Both the position numbers and the translations under genes were made by a program. This document shows positions 24,637 to 36,226 of a stretch of DNA of 64,000 nucleotides, in pieces. Source of the DNA: Centrapalus pauciflorus (Eukaryota > Streptophyta > Magnoliopsida > Asterales > Asteraceae); contig JAANYP010005952.1 of assembly GCA_020465985.1 (NCBI GenBank), positions 1 through 64,000 of the forward strand, in the 5' to 3' direction. Under the pieces are notes generated by a model that saw only the letters and a program-made list of their open reading frames with translations, was not told where the DNA came from and searched no databases. Each line of letters starts with the position of its first letter. The stretch's first letter is position 1.

Positions 24637-25457
24637 GACAATAGTTGAATACGAAGAAAATCAAACTTGATGAGTGTCTAGACTACGATAGTAGAAGTCA
24701 ATAAAGAAATCCAATTTGACCGACTATCCAAAAGAGTTAAGAAGACATAATTCTTGGTGATTCACGACTCGAGGTCCGTTTCCGTAGCCAATAATATATT
24801 TTTGAATCATACATTGACAAATATTTCATGAAGATATTATAAAATTAAGGGATAATGGCACACAATAGACTTTTACTTTCATTATTATTTTGGGTTAATA
24901 CTGAAAAAACTCAATCAACTTTTCTCATTTTCTCGATTAATTAATAATACTTTTTGTCTGATTGTTTAAATCCTTAAACTATTTTTATATTATTCAAAAA
25001 TATATATGTATTTTTTACCGGCTGTCAGTTTAGCTGGTAAAACACAACGAGCAAAACAAAAAATTTAAAGACTTAATCACAAAATTGGAGAGATTATCTT
25101 ATCCTTACTAACATTTTTATCATCATTACACTTTATGGTCTAAAAGTAATAATAAAATAGTATTTTCATATGAAATTGTTGTGTGTAGCAAATTTTTGTT
25201 GTGCCTCCAAAATAATCATATGACAGGGGAAGATGTTTATTTGGAGTGGTTGATAGAAAGGTTGATGCTGTCATGCATGATGTATGTTGAATCCACCATT
25301 TGTGTATGCGTGTGTTTTTTTAATAATAAATTAAGTATGACTAACTGACTATTTGTTTGTTGATCGGATTAATTTGTTTATAAAATGGATCCAAGTATAA
25401 TGTTAGCTTGCTTCAATAATGAATAGAATAGGGATGACCCTCGATCCAACCAATAAT
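24637..25457. other. AT-rich intergenic stretch
   Basis: It shows no gene and no clear element edges. A TGTTGTG(T/C) motif around 25180-25205 and low-complexity T and A runs are all that can be seen. Confidence 0.5.
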
Positions 25458-26147
25458 CACGGCCGGCCTGGGCTTGGTGCGCATGAGCCACCGTTCAGTG
25501 CCCAATTTACTATAAAGGGCCCCAAAAAAATTTATGTGTTAATATAGCTCAGTTGTCCAGTATTAACTTATATTTTTTGCGCAATAAAAAATATAAATAA
25601 TGTGTTGGTTTAGCTGGCAGTCATCTTATATGGAATTCTAATGGTGCGGGATCGAATCCCATGGTGTGCATTTTTATTTTATTTTATATCTCATTACTAC
25701 CACTTGAATTTTCATCTACAGATATCGTCTATTCACTTTATATCAATATACTATACATCAAATTCAATATTTATACTTTTGTTTTTCAGTGAGTTTGATT
25801 TTTTTTTTATCACGAGGTTTATGTTATTTATTATACAACTATTAAAAATACTAATAATATATGTACTTATTTATTGGGATGTTATTTATTTTTGACACAT
25901 ATGTTTACTTTTTATATTATGAATCATTTAAAAATTTAAACTTTTTTTTTCAAAATTTTCTAATAAAAATATAATTTAATATTGTATGCAATTTTTGCCC
26001 AATTTATAAACATACGAATAAAAAGTATAGTGTTTTTTTTTCTAAATATTATTTAATTGTAGTTTTTTAATACAAATTTTGCTTATATATATAGAGGGCC
26101 CTTTTAAGTATATGCCCTGGGCCCCAAAAATGATACGACCGGCACTG
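25458..26147. mobile_element. Non-autonomous hAT element with perfect 8-bp target duplication
   Basis: This 690-bp element begins CACGGCCGGCC and ends CGACCGGCACTG. It is flanked by CCAATAAT at both ends (25450-25457 and 26148-26155), an exact 8-bp duplication. GGGCCCC-type blocks are found near both ends. Inside, GGATCGAATCCCATG near 25650 resembles a tRNA box B. No transposase is present. Confidence 0.9.
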
Positions 26148-26174
26148 CCAATAATATCGACAGTTTTTTTTTTT

Positions 26175-26325
26175 GGCCTAGCGGTAAGAGGGTGGAGATA
26201 TAAGTGAGAGGTCACGGGTTCAACTCCCGGCGGAGGCAAGTTGAAATTTAGGTGGTAAAAGTAAGATTTGTGGTAAAGAAGTAGTTTAGGAGTAGGAGTA
26301 GAATTGTTTGACGTTCAAAAAAAAA
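26175..26325 (+). mobile_element. tRNA-derived SINE, copy 1
   Basis: It begins GGCCTAGCGGTAAGAG, a box A, followed about 45 bases later by GGGTTCAACTCCCGG, a box B. The body then reads AAATTTAGGTGGTAAAAGTA and ends in an A-rich tail. The 5' half does not fold into a complete tRNA with a paired acceptor stem, so it is a SINE, not a tRNA gene. The copy at 49932-50100 shares the body motif. Confidence 0.8.
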
Positions 26326-26427
26326 GTTAGTTAGTTTTTATTATCCACAAACCAAAACCGGCTTACTTAATTATTTGACATGAAAAACAACATTCAAGTA
26401 ATCTTTATCTTTATATAATTAAAATTT

Positions 26428-26855
26428 GGATTCAAATGAGTACTACTAGTTTTGCGGAGTACCGAAGGTAATTCGCTTAAAATCATTTTTTTTGAAATTT
26501 TTTTTCATAATCATGTTTAAATTAATAATACAAGATTACTTGCAAAAAATCACACATAAACACACACTAGAACTATGTGAAATGTGCGTGTTCACATGAA
26601 CTGTACTGTTGTGAACGTGTATTCACAACTAAGCATGTTCACATGAATTTTTTCACGTTCACATGACTTTTAAGATACTAGAAAGTGTGAATGTATATAA
26701 TTTTTTTTACGAATAGCCTTATTTTATTTATATCTAAATGAATATGAAAAAAGATTCAAAAAAAAAACTTTTTTTTCGAAGCAAGTTCACATCTGACACC
26801 CGTGTGTTCACATGTACTCACGGTACTCTGCATTTTTTAGGTACTCACACGAACC
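26428..26855. mobile_element. MITE family D, copy 2
   Basis: This 428-bp element has ends GGATTCAAATGAGTAC and, on the other strand, GGTTCGTGTGAGTACC. Most of its length aligns by eye with 20843-21243. Its flanks are AT-rich (ATATAATTAAAATTT on the left) but not a long TA microsatellite. Confidence 0.8.
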
Positions 26856-26973
26856 ATATTCATATAACTAATAACGATAAATCATATTTATATCACCAGA
26901 TTTTATGTATAATTCAACGTATTTTACATCTTAATCTTTTATCAATATGAATTATAAGTTAAATTTTTGCATA

Positions 26974-27187
26974 GACAATAGTATAAGACTTTTTATCAAA
27001 ATGCACAACATCATAAATCTTGTGTATGGTAAAAAAATCATTTTGAATGGTGTGAATGATCATTCGTTTGGATGACCATTCACATAAATATGCATGAACA
27101 TTCACATCATTCAAAATGATCTTTTTTTTTACCATTAACAAGATTTATGATGTTGGACATTTTAATAAAAAGTCCTATAGTATTGTC
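26974..27187. mobile_element. Foldback MITE (hairpin of about 214 bp)
   Basis: The left arm starts GACAATAGTATAAGAC and the right arm, on the other strand, starts GACAATACTATAGGAC. The arms stay complementary for about 85-90 bases each, through TTTTTATCAAAATG, AACATCATAAATCTTG and CATTTTGAATG. A loop of about 40 bases is rich in CATTCA. No target duplication could be fixed. Confidence 0.75.
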
Positions 27188-28020
27188 TTATACATGTCTG
27201 TGCAAAAAAAAAATATATTTGTGAATGATCATTCACAACAAGATACACTGGGTACGTTGGAATCTCATGGGTACGCTGATAAACCCGATTATATATATAA
27301 ATATAAATACACATGTATTACATTAGCTAATTTTAAAATGAATTAATTTTAAAAAGCAAATATTTATGAAGATATATAAATCATTATTAAAATTAGAGTT
27401 TATTGAATTTTAGTTAGTTAAATTAGATTAGATTTAATTTGGGTTGGAATTGAATTTTAAAATATGTAATAGTGAAATGACATAGCAAAATATTGTGATG
27501 ACATTTAACAATTAGACGTCAAGTTGACATATGATTTTTTTTTACTTATATATTATTGTGAGTATATATGCCTACATAATATATGAGTTGATAAATCAGT
27601 TCTTAATAAATGAATTTATAAGAGCAAAAGGGACATAAAATTTGAAAATTATATTAGAATTATGATTTCCGTTTTATGTATCTGATTAAAGTTTTGATGT
27701 TTGATTTAAAATATATTTTAAAATAAATGGTTGTCCGTAAACTTGTTTCACTATAAATGGTAAAGAATGAGCTTGAAAATGATCTTTTTTATATTTATGT
27801 TATTTGGTGTCGTTCTTGTTGCAACTGTTCAAGAGAAAAGTTTATAAAAAGGGAACATAAAGTATTGAAATCTTTGCTTAGGGAAACCTATTTTTTCCCC
27901 TCCAATAACATAGTGAAACTTCAATTTTGTTTTTTTTTTTTTTTTTAAAAGGAGCCGATGGCAAAATTCGTTGATGTGTATAAAAATATTTTATAAAATA
28001 ATTTAAAAACATTTTATTTT
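27188..28020. other. AT-rich intergenic stretch
   Basis: No gene was seen. It contains a GTGAATGATCATTCAC palindrome near 27220-27235, related to the loop of the preceding foldback, and a T run at 27931-27946. Confidence 0.5.
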
Positions 28021-28031
28021 TTATATAAAAA

Positions 28032-28331
28032 GGTTTATTATGGAAAAAACCAACAAATCTAATGTTTTTTACGTTTTCGTCACTTCATGTTATTTTTTTT
28101 TCCAAAAAAGTCCTCAAGTTAATCTTTTATCTTTGGTTTAGTGAAAGTTGACTATTAGAATCTGTTTTTCAGTTTTTAAAAGCCCGGTTTACCAACTATA
28201 AGCGGACTCTAATACTCAAATTTCACAAAAGCAAAAAAAAAAACTAATATAAGGACTTTTCTGGAAAAAATAACATGAAAGGACGACGTAAAACCATTAA
28301 AACATGTTGAGTTTTTTTTCATAATGAACCC
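28032..28331. mobile_element. Mutator-like MITE family E, copy 1
   Basis: This 300-bp element begins GGTTTATTATGGAAAAAAC, and on the other strand its right end begins GGGTTCATTATGAAAAAA. It is flanked by TTATATAAAAA at both sides (28021-28031 and 28332-28342), an exact 11-bp duplication. Internal inverted blocks include GAAAGTTGACTATTAGA. A degenerate relative may occupy 28464-28790. Other copies are at 45485 and 55458. Confidence 0.88.
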
Positions 28332-28342
28332 TTATATAAAAA

Positions 28343-28979
28343 TGATTTATTTTTATTAAATGATTTTAAGTTTGTTTTAATAAAATAGTTGTACATGTTA
28401 TATCACTTATACGTAACTATGCCATTTTATATAATCTACCAGTTTTTAGCTAATTTATATAAAAGGGTTTAACATAAAAAAAACAACATATTTTCACGTT
28501 TTTTTTTTCGATTTCATCAATTCTTGATAGTTTTTTCTAAAAAACTGCTCATTTTCATTTTGGTTTTTGCAAGAATTTTGATTTTTTCATAATCAACCAT
28601 GTTTTTTCCAAAAAAAAAACCCTAACATATTTTCACTTTTCTTTTTCTCTAAAGTCCTTAAGCTTGAAGACTTTTTGGAAGGAAAAAAAAGAAACTTTTC
28701 AAAAATCACAAACAAATAAATAACTTAAGGATTTCATTGGTAAAAAATAACATGAAAAGATTAAATCGCAAAAAAATGAAATATTATTAAAAACTGATAA
28801 TGCTAAAATTGAGTTTAAAAACACAAGAACTTAACTATACAATAAAGCATCTTGATTTAAATAAGTTAAAATGTAAATATTCTTTTTAACAAGCAAAGAA
28901 AGAATTTATCATAACCAAATTATGATCATTATCTCAAATTCTCAATAGACATAGTACAACTGAAATGTCTAAAATATAT
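28343..28979. other. AT-rich stretch with a degenerate family-E relative
   Basis: From about 28464 (GGGTTTAACATAAAAAA) to 28790 the sequence repeats the style of family E: A and T runs, TCATCAATTC, CATATTTTCAC and AATAACATGAAAAGATTAAA. No second terminus or duplication is clear. The rest shows nothing. Confidence 0.4.
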
Positions 28980-29640
28980 ATATGAGAAATAACATTACTG
29001 ATGATCTAGACTACCATCTAACTAACCATATCCCTCAGATTTGTAATATAACACTTCCTAATGAATTCGAATATTTTGTACCTACTGGATATCTATAACA
29101 AGAATATGGATTATATAGAATCACTTGGATCATATTTGTTCATCGTATTTGCATGCACCACTTGATTACTTCATGCCCACACCATCCAAATAACTATTAA
29201 ACAAACTTTGTGAAAAGCTTTATCCAAGAAATATTAATTCCACAGATTACATAAGGTTAACATACGAGGAATCCTATCATAAAACGTTCTCCAACCAAAG
29301 AATGTTAACTTTCTTAGCATCCAATTATTCCATAAAGTCTTCAGAAAAGAATTAGGTAGCCATTCATCATCAATTAAGAGAGCATCAAGAATTCTCTATT
29401 GGAATCAAACACCCATTAGCAATTTGGAGAATAAGATGATACAAATCCTAAATGGTTGACTTTAATACCTCCGTATCTACAACACTCATTCCTTTTGGAT
29501 TTGAATGCCAAGACCAAGAATAAACTCATTTACCATTTGATGTGTGCACCGATCATTTATCATGCAATCTTTTTTCAATTGAAGACCGTAAATCATGGGA
29601 TTTTGTGTTTATGAGAGCAGGATTGATCTGTTGAAGACCG
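28980..29640 (-). pseudogene. LINE retrotransposon remnant (3' part of ORF2, zf-RVT region)
   Basis: The minus strand reads LWNNWMLRKLTFFGWRTFYD followed by RIPRMLTLCN (about 29255-29345), the pattern of the zinc-binding RVT domain after a plant LINE reverse transcriptase. Further on, KAFHKVCLIVIWMVW (near 29200) matches the usual tail of that domain. Stops and frameshifts are frequent. It is an old dead fragment; limits are approximate. Confidence 0.6.
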
Positions 29641-30461
29641 GTCTATAAATTAGTTGTGAGCCCATTTTCGATTTTCTTACAAAACAAGTTAGAAAACAAG
29701 ACTTTGAAAAAGTCAATTAAGACCCGAACTTACACATGTACAATAAAATCTCAAATTCTTTTCCTGAGGCCCCCTCCTTTGTCTTCCAATCCATTAAGTT
29801 TTTTGATAACCTTTGTCAATAATGCATTTTCTTTATTTGTACTTTTTGCAAGTATAGAATTCCAATTACTTTATTTTCTTCCTAACATCCCTAAAAAAAT
29901 CTCATTCAGTAACTTTCTAAACTATCAGTTATTATGTATACATCATAACACTAACATATATGTCATCGATAATAATTATGACAATTATTATGTATACAAC
30001 GTATTTGTTAATCATACATCTTTCAAATGGATGATATGTTATTAAAATTAATATTAAGAAGATGTATAAATAAAATAATTTAATTAATGGGGAAAATAAC
30101 AGTTATGATTTAATAACACCCAATAGTTATTTATTTAGTTCACTTGATCAGAGGAATCAGATGGTTTTTAATTTTAATTTTTTTTAAAAAAAAAACATAA
30201 CTTGTAAATCTACCTGTTTGTCTACAATAACATGTGTCAGCTGCAGATGTGAAATAGATCGATCGCAGTGAGAGTCGTCGTCAATTGTTGAAGGTGGTGG
30301 CAGATAGAGAGAGAGAGAGAGAATTGGGTATTGGATGCGATCCGATCGCAGTGAGAGTGAGTGCGTGACAACTAAAAATTCCTCTTTCTCCCTCTCAATA
30401 ATAACACAGATTGATTCTTTTCTTTTCTCTTCTTTTTCTCCCTGTCAGTCGGTCAATAGTC
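29641..30461 (+). promoter_or_regulatory. MOB1 upstream region and 5' leader
   Basis: The last 220 bases before the MOB1 ATG contain a GA repeat (30307-30322), two copies of GATCGCAGTGAGAGT (near 30260 and 30344) and a CT-rich leader (30376-30445), which is common in constitutively expressed plant genes. The transcription start is not determinable. Nothing else was seen upstream to 29641. Confidence 0.5.
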
Positions 30462-33400
30462 ATGAGCCTCTTCGGCCTCGGCAGGCAAGTCGATTACCTG
30501 ATTCTTTTTTTTAAATTTTTTTCTTCATCTTTCTCATATCTATGTATCAACCAGCTTTTACGATGGCTTTCTTCATCTGGGTATCTCTGTTGTTTCCTTT
30601 TCCTTGTGATTATCATCTATTTTGCATATCATGATCCTCATTATTTACCTTCCCCGTCCTTTTCCATTAATTTTGTTTCATGTCAACTTGCGAGATTTGG
30701 TACCACACTTCTTAATTAAGTTTTCTGATGAATCAATCACTTGATACTTTATCCAATATACAACCAAATCCCCCCTATAAATGTATTTCAATTTGGCAAG
30801 TCAGAGTTTTTATCTCAGACGCCAACCAGGAGGATTTATTTCTTTTCTTTTATTTGGAATTGGGGGAAGTTTGTATATCTAGATAATAATATTGGTATAT
30901 ATTGATTTGCTTGTTTGTGGCAATGATTTGGCTTGATCAACTTTGTAATTGGATCATGCAAATGATGTCTGAAAAGGGTTTATGAAAAATGTGGCTTTTA
31001 GCTCACCATATGATTATGAGAAATGCTAGAAAAGTCTGAAGATCTCATTCTAGACATTGCATATACTTGTTGCTGAAATTATCTTCACTTCAAGATTTTT
31101 GGCTTTATGCTCTTGTGCAAGCCCAAGTTTGAGAAGAAATGTGTCGAAATAACTTTTAGTTAAGGCTAATAACGAAATCATATGCGTCAATGTTGGTTAA
31201 TTCTCTGTTGCGTCTGGTTACCGCTTCTAGCTATGTACATAAGTGTAAGATGTATAATAATATTTCACATCTTTTGCTTTAAAATAACCTTGATGCTTCA
31301 TGAGACACCAAAAAACCTTGGGTTTTGACTTTTAGTGAAGTATGGATAGGACTCAAAACTTTTCATGTCTGCTAATAATGATGGTGGGATATAACATGTT
31401 GTTATAGCTTTAAAATATTTGTTCTTTATGTGTGACCAAAATGTTATAACCTTCAGTTGTGATTTTGTTTTAATGGTTGCATTTCAAACGGCATGTTTTC
31501 TTCACCGATGTGATCCTGAGTATGAACAAACTTTTAATAGATAGTTTTTTTCACATTGTGGAAAATTTGACAGGAACCAGAGGACATTTCGTCCAAAGAA
31601 GAGTGCTCCCTCTGGGAGTAAGGTTAAACCCACTCCCTCTCCCTTTGTTCTTGGCAGTTGATATAATGAAATATTGGAAACAAGTTCCTGTTTTTTGGCT
31701 TTAAAAGTTAGTTTGTTATTGTACAGGGGGCACAACTAAGGCAACACATCGATGCTACTTTGGGTAGTGGAAACCTGAGAGAAGCCGTGAGACTTCCACC
31801 CGGGGAGGATATAAACGAATGGCTTGCCGTCAACAGTTAATTTCTTATCCTCTATTTTTTCGTGACATCAGTAGAAAGTTTTAGAGGCAAATAAATTGTT
31901 GACTGTCATGTTTTTTTTTGCTCTACTAGATTCGCAAGAATGTGAGATACTCTGTATGGTCATTGCTTTGGCTGTTTTTGTGCTCCGTTATACTAACATG
32001 CCATTTTGTAGGAGCATGAGATATTCTTTTTATCATCATATATATTATTAATGCAATGAACATGAACTTCATTGTTTGAATCCAAAAGAAGGCAGTTTGA
32101 CTTTTGATTTTTCAGCTGTGGATTTCTTCAACCAGGTGAATCTTCTCTATGGCACCCTAACCGAGTTTTGTACACCAGAGATTTGCCCAACTATGACTGC
32201 AGGTCCCAAGTATGTCCTTGCTATATACTACTACCACTTCCTCTATCATATCATCTTCTATAGTTTAACACTTGTAATCCCGTGTTTTCTAATTTACTGG
32301 TGACCTAGTGGTCCAATGAGTTAACAAAATGTTTAAAGAAAAAATAGGATTAGTTTTCATCAATTCTTAAAAGGGATTATGAGTTTGTGGATTGTATGTA
32401 ATTGGTATATTTCAATAACGTGTTACATTATCTCTTTCCTGGACAAATCCTGGATACTGAATTAAACCAACACATTCTTATTTGTGAAGAATGAAGATAC
32501 ATAGTTCTTCAATTAATGAAATAAAGCTTTCAGGTATGAATACCGCTGGGCAGATGGTGTGCAAATCAAGAAGCCGATTGAGGTCTCGGCTCCAAAATAT
32601 GTCGAGTTCTTGATGGATTGGATCGAATCGCAGTTGGATGATGAATCCATATTTCCTCAAAGACTTGGTAATCCCTTGTGTTTACTTTGTGTCTTAAAGC
32701 TCTCTTTTAAGATACAGTTTTATTCTGATGCTTTCTTTTGTCGCATGAAAATTAGGATATTTTCCATTGTGAGACCTGGCATCTGTTTTCCCATCTCCAG
32801 TGTGGTTCCTTTAGAAAATCAATGATATTGAATTGTGAAGATTGCCTCTTTTTCTCACTACTGAAGGTTATTTTCTTAACCATGGACTCATGGTTAAGGG
32901 GTTGAAGCTTTTTAACCAACTGATAATGGGTTCAACCAGCCTTGGTGCACTAGGGTCACATTTTAATTGTCATTGTTTCTTGGGCATTCTATGTTACTTA
33001 TCTTTTGGTTTATGAACTGTTTTTGAATTACTTTACAGGTGCGCCATTTCCGGCCAATTTCAGGGACGTCGTGAAAACGATATTTAAACGTTTGTTTCGT
33101 GTATATGCTCATATCTACCATACACACTTTCAGAAGATCGTGAGCCTTAAAGAGGAAGCCCATTTGAACACATGTTTCAAGCATTTCATACTGTTTACAT
33201 GCGTAAGTTTTCTTCAAACTCAAAAGTGGGGTGCCAATTCCGACCCATTCAAACAAACGGGTTGACAATCAAAAGACAAAAAATATTACATGATAATCAA
33301 CTTCTTTTTAGAAAACAATTTGTTTAATACATCATTTTTCCAAGAATTTCATTTTTTTAATAAAATTATGTTCCAGATTAGTCTTTTACTACGAGTCATT

Positions 33401-33620
33401 TTGACCCACCCGTCCATTTGACCCATTGGATCAAAACTACCACACTACGTATTTCTTTTGACTATCGAGCATGCGAAGGTGATGGTTCGAATCCCATTTT
33501 CCTGGTGTTTGTGTAGATTTCTGAACATATAACAATTTTAATGTGCAGGAGTTTTCGTTGATCGACAAGAAGGAGCTAGCTCCACTTCACGAGCTTATAG
33601 ATTCCATCGTCACTTACTGA
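30462..33620 (+). CDS. MOB1: MOB1 kinase activator
   Basis: Seven exons, 30462-30484, 31574-31622, 31727-31835, 32116-32209, 32534-32667, 33039-33202 and 33549-33620, join to 214 residues. The protein begins [20 protein letters not shown], as plant MOB1 does. The zinc ligands Cys79, Cys84, His161 and His166 fall at exactly the positions of the human MOB1A set. MOB1 binds and activates NDR/LATS-type AGC kinases in the Hippo-like pathway that controls cell division plane and growth. Intron 1 starts with GC, not GT (AG-GCAAGT at 30483-30490); no GT donor nearby keeps the frame. The length and sequence are normal, and no damage is seen. The downstream gene on the opposite strand is convergent. 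Confidence 0.97.
32875..32960 (+). repeat. Possible tRNA-like SINE fragment in MOB1 intron 5
   Basis: CATGGTTAAGGGGTTGA looks like a box A, and GGGTTCAACCAGCC about 40 bases later like a box B. No tail or duplication could be set. A similar lone GGTTCGAATCCC sits at 33485-33496 in intron 6. Confidence 0.35.
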
Positions 33621-34231
33621 AAAACCTTTGTGTTGGTCATACCATAAACTCTGATTTTATTCGGGAATTGAATAAGTTGTTGTGGTTGTGCTAGACGTTA
33701 GCTAATGTAACTGATGTTGGTGGTTGGCTTGTATTGTTGTAATGGATAATGCATAAGTTTCAAGCAAGAATCAAACATAAAAATATAAAATGCTTTTGCT
33801 CATGTGTTGGGATTCATCTTTGGCCTAAAAATATATTGCTTTATTGCAGTTTTGTTCGACCAAACCAGGAACCAAACGAAAAACCGGCATCTGATTTTTT
33901 TTTTTTTTTTTTTGGGTTTAAACCAACTTTTTACACATCTGACTGTTAAACAGAAAGGGACGTCAAAACATGTGATGAAATGATCAAACAAGTATGTTTC
34001 ACATGAAAAAACCATGTTGATGCTGACGCAGTGACGCCAAACGACACAAGATCCACATACAGATGATCAATAACAAGAAGATCCACATACAGTATCAATT
34101 CAATTAATCATATTAAATTCAACTTACAGAAAGAAAATGTTATTGGAGAGAAAATTTATGAATTCTACATCTGACTGATCTTATGCAAGTACTCTGCTAC
34201 TACTTTAAGTCAAAACTTTGGTACAAACCTT
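33621..34231. other. Intergenic region between convergent MOB1 and DUF716 genes
   Basis: It contains the 3' untranslated regions of both genes and a T run at 33895-33913. Two copies of GATCCACATACAG lie near 34050 and 34080. No gene was found. Confidence 0.55.
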
Positions 34232-36226
34232 TTATAATTGCTCATGAAATCCATCATCAGTTGTCATATGAAGCATTCTGAACTCGGCCTTCCCACATTT
34301 TTTATATGCAATAACGTAAGCTCCCACAACGCCAGCAAGAACCAACAAAACAAGCCCAAATATCTGCAAGTTAGCAAGCAACTGCCCACGGACCTCAAGC
34401 TCGTGAGAGGAACATGTGATTTCATTCTCTTTGAGCTTACAGCCAGCTGGCATCATAGGACCATAGAGGGAGAAGGCGGTTTGATAAAACCATAGGCCTT
34501 GAAGCGTTACAGCAACAGCACTGCACAGATCAGCAGGAAAACTCGTGGGCATGATGGCTGCAGTAACTATGGATATTATGCAAAGTGCCACTAGTAGAAC
34601 GAGGAGGAGATGGTAGTGGCCCTCGAGGCCTTTGTGTGTTGTTGAGTGGAAGAAGAATAAGAGGTACTCTGCACAGAACGCTGCAGCTGTTATCAACCCC
34701 AGGGCTCCTTCGGGTAATGGAAGGAGGCTGAAAATGACCAAAGATGACCAAAGGTCAAGATTTTGTAATGTAAAAATTAAGAAATTGCTATAACTTAAAC
34801 AACATGGATTCGTTACAATGGTTATAACATAATTCATGAGACAGAAATTGCAAAAACAGAAATGAGAACCAAGTTATTCCAAAAGGAAGGTGAATAGGTG
34901 ATTTGTGTGTTTGACATTTTATTTGTCAATTCTGTTACTTCTTTAAATTCCAAACTTTATACGAATTGCTTCATTCGCAAATTAAATTGTATATCATGAC
35001 AGCATAAAACAAGATTTACAGATTCTTGAACTAGAAAAAAAGAAAAGAAAAGCATCATGTGAATATTCATGGTGAGGCATCCTTCAACTTACATGTATAT
35101 AAGAGAATATTATTTGACATATGAAAATGATGAACAGTGCTTAAGAAAGAAGCCTGCCCAAAACACCTTTGTAGGTCCATCTTATAGCAGCCTCGAGGAG
35201 ACCACGATCATTTCTAATCCATAACTCCAAAACTAATACCGGAAGGCATATATAAATGGGAAACGATTATATGGCCGAGGTCAAAGTAAATACACACTGT
35301 ACGCAGTGATTATAAATGTAACAAAAGACCTTTTAGTCTTTCTTGTAACGATGGTTCAAACTATTTATTTTTACCTTTTTTCATTTTCATAGAATTGCAA
35401 GGATGAAACTTGAAATCAAATTGAAACAAAGAAAAAAAAAAGGATAAGCGATTTAAGAAAGATTTGCTGTCAAATGCAAAAGGCATCCATGGTTTGTAGT
35501 TTGTACCAAAAGCATGACCCTAATGTGCGTCGCGCATATACATATGGAAGTAACATTCATATAACATGACAATAAATATATCAAAGAAAACACACCGAGA
35601 GAAATATACACACGCTAGTGGTTGCCACTAAATTTTTACGTTCCTCTCTAACCATTCTTATAAGAAGGGCATGTACTTGTACTATCGCTGTGTTTCGTCA
35701 AGATACATTTACAACTTCTTCAGTAAAACACGGTGATTTCAACTTAAAGTTCTCATGACTTTTCAACTTTATAACATTTGCTACATATTTTCAAAAATTT
35801 TGGTGGTATTTGAGACTAAAAAAGTGCAAGGAAGGTATGAAATAACATGTAAGAGCAACCATGTATGGTGAAAACTAACCTGGTCTTTTCGGAGAGAATA
35901 GCAACGATACTGAAGACGAAGAACATCAAAAGCATTCCACCATGCTCAAAATCATTCATATGATGTGGGTTCAACACGCCATTAACAAAGAACTTAAGGT
36001 GAGTCGAATATAAAAGCTCTATACACATATCAATAAAAGCTCCAACTGCTATAACATAAAGCTCCAAATACTTCAATTTCCCATTAAACCCTGGAACAGG
36101 ATTCCAAACTCTAACACGAAATGATTTCGGGTCTGCTGCATAACGAACCACCGTACACCATATATGCCATACCCCAACCACAAGAAACAGTGTCCCTGGA
36201 ACTACATGTCCAGCAAAAGATCCCAT
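34232..36226 (-). CDS. DUF716 / TMEM45-like multipass membrane protein
   Basis: Two exons, 36226-35880 and 34727-34232, join as AG|C to 280 residues. The protein has about seven hydrophobic segments. The first is [19 protein letters not shown] near the N-terminus, and the last is [18 protein letters not shown] before a short charged tail. Family marks include [13 protein letters not shown] near residue 95, [20 protein letters not shown] at the exon join and [16 protein letters not shown]. Animal members are TMEM45; in plants the family is of unknown function, with some members reported as virus-response or membrane proteins. It is intact. A GTAAGT on the coding strand near 36885-36890 could be a leader intron donor, which is not proven. 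Confidence 0.93.

Noticed and set aside
26175..26240. Functional tRNA gene
   Set aside because: Box A and B are present, but the acceptor stem ends do not pair and a SINE body follows.
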